DNA of 20,335 bases from an uncultured Solimonas sp. (GTDB taxonomy: Bacteria > Pseudomonadota > Gammaproteobacteria > Nevskiales > Nevskiaceae). The stretch's first letter is position 1. Every line of letters begins with the position of its first letter. The position numbers and the translations under genes are program-made. The DNA is taken from the NCBI GenBank assembly GCA_946478985.1, contig CAMLDZ010000054.1, positions 1-20,335 on the forward strand, read 5' to 3'. The notes under the pieces were generated by a model. The model was given only the letters and a program-made list of their open reading frames with translations, made no database searches and was not told the DNA's origin. This document shows, in pieces, positions 16,253 through 20,335 of this stretch.

Positions 16253-18706
16253 TCAATGCGCCTTGGCCGGCTGCACCACGCCTGCCTCGGACGACGCGCC
16301 CTGCTCCTTCGGCGCGGCGCCATTGCCGAGCCGGTCGCCGATGATGAAGGCCGCCAGCGCCGGCAGCAGCAGCAATGCGCCGAACACGTTGACGAGGAAC
16401 ATGAAGGCCAGCAGCACGCCCATGTCGGCCTGGAACTTGAGGTCCGAGAACGCCCAGGTGGCCACCGACACTGTCATCGTCACCGCCGTGAACAGCGAAG
16501 CCGTGCCGCGCTGCTTCAGCGCCTCGACGAAGGCCTGCGGCAGGCTGAGGTCACGCACCTGCATCTCATGCTGCATGCGTTCGAACAGGTAGATGCCGTA
16601 ATCGACACCGACGCCGACGCTGATCGCGATCACCGGCAGGGTGTTGACCTTGACGCCGATGCCGAGCATTGCCATCACCGCGTTGCACAGCAGCGTCACC
16701 AGCGCCAGCGGCAGGATGATGCACAAGGTGATGCGCACCGACTTGAAGGTGACCAGACACAGCACCGTCACTGCCACGAACAGCGTCAGGTTGACCCACT
16801 TGTCGGAGCGGTGCACCACCTCGTTGGTCGCCGCCATCACGCCGACGTTGCCCGAGGCCAGACGGAACGTCAGCGTGTCGCTGTCGTTTGCAGTCTTGAA
16901 GGCCTTGATCGCGTCGACCACCTTGGTGATCGTCGTCGCCTGGTGATCGGTGGTGTAGATGTTGATCGGGATCGCCGTGCAGGCCGAGTTGCGATACTCG
17001 TTGCCGAGCCGCGTCGAGAAGCCGATGCCCTGCGCGATCTGCGCCTTGTCCTCCGGCAGCATCCGCCACTTCACCCAGCCTTCGGCGAAATCCTGCGTGA
17101 CCGCCTTGACGAAGCTGGCGAGGCTGCGTACCGCCGCCACGCCCTCGACCTGGCGCATCTGCGTGTCGAAGGCCTCGACCTTCTCCATCACCGCGCGGTC
17201 GACGCAGGGCGAATCATCGCCCTTGGCCTCGGCGATCACCGTCAGCACGTCGACGCCGATGGCGAAGTTCTGCGTGATGACGCCGACATCCTGGTTGTAG
17301 CGCGAGTCGGCGCGCAACTCCGGCACACCCTTGCCCATGTCGCCGATCTTCAGGTGCTGGTACTGCCAGATGCCGAGCGCGATCAGGCCGGCCGAGATCG
17401 CCAGCGGCAGCAGCGCACCGCGCCGCGTCGCCAGGCCGCCGAAGCGCTCCCAGATCCAGTCGCCGGCGGTTTCCTTGCCGCTGAGCTTGCTGTGCGTGGC
17501 GGTCGAGAATTTCATGTACGACAGCAGGATCGGCAGCAGCACCTTGTTGGTGACGATCATCACGGTGACGCCGATGGTCGCCGTCATCGCCAGCTCGCGG
17601 ACGATCTGGATGTCGACCACCGCCACCACCACGAAGCCCAGCGCATTCGCGAGCAAGGCGGTGGCACCCGGAATGAACAGCTTGACGAAGCAGTTGCGCG
17701 AAGCGGTGATGCCATCGTGTCCGGCCAGCGTCTCCAGCTTCCAGGCGTTGGTCATCTGCACCGCGTGGCTGACGCCGATCGCAAAGATCAGGAACGGCAC
17801 CAGGATCGACATCGGGTCCAGGCCCAGGCCGATCAGCGGCAGGATGCCGAGCAGCCAGATCACCGGAATGCTCGCCGCCACCAGTGCCCAGGCCGTCAGC
17901 ATCAGCGAGCCCGAATACCACAGCAGCAGCACCGCGGTGACCACGAAGGCGATCACGAAGAACACCAGCACGCCGGCCGCGCCATTGGCGATATCGGCCG
18001 CCGACTTGGCGAAGCCGATGATGCTGACCGAGACCTGATCGGTCTCGTACTTGGTGCGGATCGCCTCCAGCTGCGCGCCGACCTCGCGCAAATCGATCGG
18101 CTGGCCGGTCTCGAAGTCCTTTTCCTGCAGCGCAGCGACCACCATCGACGCCGTCATGTCGGCGGAGACGATGCGGCCGACCCAGTCGGACTTGAGAACA
18201 TTCTGCTTGACGATGGCGATCTGCTCGGGCGTGCCGGAGAAATCGGCCATGACCAGGTTGCCGCTCTTGAAACCGTCCTCGACGACTTCGTTGTAGCGGA
18301 CATTGGCCGTGAACAGCGATGTCACCGAGCTGCGTTCGACGCCTTTGACGTAGAACACTTCCTCGGTGAGCTTGCGCAGCGTGTCCATCACCTCTGGACG
18401 ATAGATGTCGCCGTCCTTGACCTTGATCGCGATCAGAATCTTGTCGGCGCCGCCGAACTCGCTCTGATACTGCTGGAAGGTCTGCATGTACTCGTGATGC
18501 AGCGGGATCATCTTGGTGAACGCCGCGGTCACACGCAGCTGCGTCGCCGAGTAACCAAGCACCAGCGTCAGCAGGATGCCGATCGCCAGAATCACGCGGC
18601 GCCAGCGGAAGATCGCATCGGCGGTCTTGCCGACGAAACCGCGCGACAGCCCGGCGTCGATGAAGTCGACGCCGTTGCCGTTGGACTGCTTGCCCGCCTT
18701 GCTCAT
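16253..18706 (-). CDS. MMPL/RND-superfamily inner-membrane transporter
   Basis: The 817-residue protein has the duplicated RND layout. Helix 1 is about 37-57, then a first periplasmic domain (about 58-240), helices 2-6 (about 243-397), helix 7 (about 430-449), a second periplasmic domain (about 452-635), and helices 8-12 (about 640-790). ISVGVGVDYGIYLFERM (about 695-711) is the RND/MMPL signature, mirrored by FAIGVSHAVQMTNAW in the first half. The length is near that of MMPL and HpnN-type lipid exporters and shorter than AcrB (about 1,050), and no adaptor or TolC-like gene is adjacent. Its ATG overlaps the YCF48 gene stop by four bases (ATGA). With DUF1329 on both sides, transport of a lipid-like compound across the envelope is the likely job. 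Confidence 0.93.
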   Translation of the reverse strand: MSKAGKQSNGNGVDFIDAGLSRGFVGKTADAIFRWRRVILAIGILLTLVLGYSATQLRVTAAFTKMIPLHHEYMQTFQQYQSEFGGADKILIAIKVKDGDIYRPEVMDTLRKLTEEVFYVKGVERSSVTSLFTANVRYNEVVEDGFKSGNLVMADFSGTPEQIAIVKQNVLKSDWVGRIVSADMTASMVVAALQEKDFETGQPIDLREVGAQLEAIRTKYETDQVSVSIIGFAKSAADIANGAAGVLVFFVIAFVVTAVLLLWYSGSLMLTAWALVAASIPVIWLLGILPLIGLGLDPMSILVPFLIFAIGVSHAVQMTNAWKLETLAGHDGITASRNCFVKLFIPGATALLANALGFVVVAVVDIQIVRELAMTATIGVTVMIVTNKVLLPILLSYMKFSTATHSKLSGKETAGDWIWERFGGLATRRGALLPLAISAGLIALGIWQYQHLKIGDMGKGVPELRADSRYNQDVGVITQNFAIGVDVLTVIAEAKGDDSPCVDRAVMEKVEAFDTQMRQVEGVAAVRSLASFVKAVTQDFAEGWVKWRMLPEDKAQIAQGIGFSTRLGNEYRNSACTAIPINIYTTDHQATTITKVVDAIKAFKTANDSDTLTFRLASGNVGVMAATNEVVHRSDKWVNLTLFVAVTVLCLVTFKSVRITLCIILPLALVTLLCNAVMAMLGIGVKVNTLPVIAISVGVGVDYGIYLFERMQHEMQVRDLSLPQAFVEALKQRGTASLFTAVTMTVSVATWAFSDLKFQADMGVLLAFMFLVNVFGALLLLPALAAFIIGDRLGNGAAPKEQGASSEAGVVQPAKAH

Positions 18707-19656
18707 GGCTGCACCTTTGCCGCTACCGCAGCGGCGGGCAGCCGACCGGCCGCCAGCGCGCCTACATAGATCAGGGTGCCGTCGGCTTCGAGCAGCGCGC
18801 GCGACAGCGGCTGGCCGGTCGGCGCATTGTGCAGCGTGAAACTCTGGCCATTGTCGCGGCTGATCGCGAGCAAGCCATTGTTGCCGACGATCAGCAGCGT
18901 GCCGTCGGCGGCGATGCTGCCGCCGTTGAGGCCACTCTTGGTCGCCAGCGGAATCTGCGTCCAGCTGTCACCGTTGTCGGTGGAGCGATAGACGTTGCCA
19001 CGCATGCCGAACACGATCAGCGCCCCGTCTCGCGCCTGCAGCGCGCCGAAGAACGAGCCCTCGTACGGGGAGGTCTTTTTCTCCCAGGTCTGACCGGCGT
19101 CGCTGGACACCGCCAGCGTGCCGCTCTCGCCAACCAGCAGCAGCTGATCGCCGAACGCGATGATCTGCGAGATGTGGCGATCGAACTCCTCATCGAGAAT
19201 GTGCCGCTGTGTCCAGGTCTTGCCCTGGTCGGCGGACTCCAGATACAGGCCGAAGGCCCCGTACGCGATCAAGCTGCCGGACCTCAGCCGCGTGACACCG
19301 AGCAGCGAATCGGTGTTGCCGTCAGGCAGTTCGATGACCGCCCAGCTGCCGCCGCCGTCGGCGCTGCGCAGCAGCGTGCCGCCGTGGCCGACTGCGACAA
19401 AAGTCTTGGCGTCGACCAGCGCCACCGAGGTCAGGGTCCGCGTGGTCGGCGTCTGCGTGAGTTGCCAGCTGTGGCCCTGATCGGCCGAGCGCAGCACCGC
19501 GCCGGCTTCGCCGACGGCGATCAGGCGATCACCATCGGCAGCCAGATCGAGAAGGATGAGAGCGTTCGCGTCGACCGCCTTGGCGGCCGCGAACGTGGTC
19601 GGCGATGTCAGTCCGCCGAGCAGGGATACCACACAAATCGACAGCAACCGCCTCAT
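18703..19656 (-). CDS. YCF48/BNR-type secreted beta-propeller protein with six Asp-boxes
   Basis: The 317-residue protein has a signal peptide (MRRLLSICVVSLLGGL, cleavage near 23-25), so it is periplasmic. Six Asp-box-like repeats follow the S-x-D-x-G-x-T/S-W pattern: SADQGHSW (57), SADGGGSW (98), SADQGKTW (141), SSDAGQTW (184), STDNGDSW (225) and SRDNGQSF (266). The spacing is an even 41-43 residues. This predicts a six- or seven-bladed propeller like plant HCF136/bacterial YCF48, which help membrane-complex assembly. The ATG at 19656 starts the signal peptide; the frame extends upstream without features. The stop overlaps the RND start (ATGA), so the two are coupled. Assembly or substrate hand-off for the RND pump is the inferred role. 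Confidence 0.92.
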   Translation of the reverse strand: MRRLLSICVVSLLGGLTSPTTFAAAKAVDANALILLDLAADGDRLIAVGEAGAVLRSADQGHSWQLTQTPTTRTLTSVALVDAKTFVAVGHGGTLLRSADGGGSWAVIELPDGNTDSLLGVTRLRSGSLIAYGAFGLYLESADQGKTWTQRHILDEEFDRHISQIIAFGDQLLLVGESGTLAVSSDAGQTWEKKTSPYEGSFFGALQARDGALIVFGMRGNVYRSTDNGDSWTQIPLATKSGLNGGSIAADGTLLIVGNNGLLAISRDNGQSFTLHNAPTGQPLSRALLEADGTLIYVGALAAGRLPAAAVAAKVQP

Positions 19657-19713
19657 TACGTCCGCTCCGGGACCGCAGGGATGATCGCGAACTCGACGCT
19701 CACGTCCTGTGAA

Positions 19714-19742
19714 GGCGCGCGGCCCCTGTGGGACCGCGCGCC
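19714..19742 (-). other. Strong hairpin between DUF1329 and YCF48 genes
   Basis: GGCGCGCGG (19714-19722) and CCGCGCGCC (19734-19742) pair perfectly over 9 bp, then a mismatch, then CCC/GGG with a TGT loop. It begins 24 bases after the DUF1329 stop on the leftward mRNA. There is no T-run, so I read it as an intercistronic processing or stability element, or a partial terminator, which would let the DUF1329 gene be made in excess. Confidence 0.5.
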
Positions 19743-19765
19743 GTGACCGCATGGACCTCAACCGC

Positions 19766-20335
19766 CTAGCGCGTGCCGCGGCGACGGAAGGCGTCGACCG
19801 TGAAGTCGGCGGCCTTGCCGGTGGTACCGAACTTCATCGCCGGCTGCTTACGCTCGTTGTCGAGTTCCGAGACGATGTACGAGCCGTTGCTGAGGTCGTG
19901 GACCAGGTAGGCACGCTGGATCATCAAGGGCACGTCGTAGAGCTGGATCAGCGGATTGAGGTTGACGCGCCACAGATTGCCGCGACTGTCGTACGACTCC
20001 GAGGCGGCGATGATGTGGCTGTCTTCGTCGATGTAGAAGGTGCGGCGCGAATAGGCGTGCGACATGCCCTTCTTCAGCGTCGCGTCGACCACCCAGACAC
20101 GGTGCAGCTCGTAGCGCATCAGCTCCGGCTTGAGCGAGCCCTTGGCCACCATGTCCTTGTACTTGAGCTTGGTGTCGGACAGCTTGTAGGCGTTGTACGG
20201 GATGTACATCTCCTTCTTGCCGACCAGCTTCCAGTCATAGCGATCGAGCGCGCCGTTGAAGCCCCAGAACTCGTCGGTGAAGCGCATGCCCTCGGTGCCG
20301 TCGTCGATGTTGTCGTAGGCCAGATCCGGCGCGCG
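19766..20335 (-). CDS. DUF1329 family protein, N-terminus cut by window edge
   Basis: The last 189 residues are visible, open to base 20335, which begins RAPDLAYDN, a DUF1329 motif also seen in the paralogue at 14902-16230. Other shared blocks are RYDWKLVGKKE, MRYELHRVWVVDATLKKG, RRTFYIDEDS, YDSRGNLWR and the end FRRRGTR against LRRRGGN. The family is about 440-460 residues, so roughly 260 residues lie outside, presumably with a signal peptide. It is the most upstream operon gene visible. In related clusters a DUF1302 protein often accompanies DUF1329, so one may lie just beyond the right edge; that cannot be seen here. Confidence 0.93.
   Translation of the reverse strand, partial: RAPDLAYDNIDDGTEGMRFTDEFWGFNGALDRYDWKLVGKKEMYIPYNAYKLSDTKLKYKDMVAKGSLKPELMRYELHRVWVVDATLKKGMSHAYSRRTFYIDEDSHIIAASESYDSRGNLWRVNLNPLIQLYDVPLMIQRAYLVHDLSNGSYIVSELDNERKQPAMKFGTTGKAADFTVDAFRRRGTR

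Noticed and set aside
16253..18706. HpnN hopanoid transporter or AcrB-type drug pump
   Set aside because: There are no hopanoid genes, adaptor or TolC-like gene nearby, and AcrB-type pumps are about 1,050 residues. The DUF1329/YCF48 context points to a different MMPL subgroup.
16097..18769. Rightward open frame of 890 codons opposite the RND gene
   Set aside because: His/Asp/Arg/Gln-rich low-complexity translation, exactly antisense to a real RND transporter; a codon-bias shadow. The same holds for 1579-3657, 7200-8567, 8552-10264, 13712-15013 and 15022-16344.

Overview
This is GC-rich chromosomal sequence from a bacterium, most likely a gammaproteobacterium. The pointers are a LolC/LolD/ComEC block, a GlnRS-like GltX beside ThrS, stand-alone HisI, and a DUF1329/RND/YCF48 operon next to a phosphotransferase of the acyl-CoA-linked type. 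That last mix is common in lipid-, steroid- and hydrocarbon-degrading lineages. I would guess Nevskiales (Solimonas, Nevskia or Hydrocarboniphaga-like), but that is inference from gene content only. Coding density is very high, no gap exceeds 300 bases, and I see no tRNA, rRNA, CRISPR array, insertion sequence or prophage gene.

Left part (1-5840), housekeeping. thrS (cut by the left edge) and gltX both read leftward. They are separated by a roughly 95-base compound palindromic element that runs into the thrS ribosome-binding site. A secreted SRPBCC-fold protein (leftward) is divergent from a double-domain PTPS/QueD-like protein (rightward). A Tyr/Gly-rich lipoprotein and a stand-alone HisI-type phosphoribosyl-AMP cyclohydrolase follow, both rightward. 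The PTPS-like protein keeps metal ligands only in its second half, and the HisI lacks one of the usual three zinc cysteines.

Middle (5840-10200), envelope and competence. A leftward operon holds a LolC/E-family permease, the LolD ATPase and ComEC, with lolD and comEC overlapping. Only one permease gene is present here, so the exporter may be of the LolDF type. comEC converges with hisI over a perfect 11-bp GC stem.

Right-middle (10270-13033), an unusual membrane module. A six-helix membrane protein that I cannot name, a NorE/CoxIII-like protein and a NorF/CoxIV-like protein form a tight leftward operon with no catalytic oxidase subunit in the window. An AraC-family regulator diverges from it. 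The shared 179-base control region carries an inverted repeat that overlaps a possible -35 box.

Right (13034-20335), a putative hydrophobic-compound trafficking operon, all leftward: DUF1329 (cut by the right edge), a six-Asp-box YCF48-type periplasmic propeller, an MMPL/RND permease, a second DUF1329 protein, an APH-fold phosphotransferase, and an unrecognised helical protein coupled to it. It ends at a good intrinsic terminator (stem 13040-13065 followed by a T-run on the leftward transcript). The likely logic is an inner-membrane pump, a periplasmic propeller and two lipoprotein-carrier-like DUF1329 proteins moving a lipid-like molecule through the envelope. The kinase may act on an associated hydroxylated acyl intermediate. 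The substrate is not evident from sequence.
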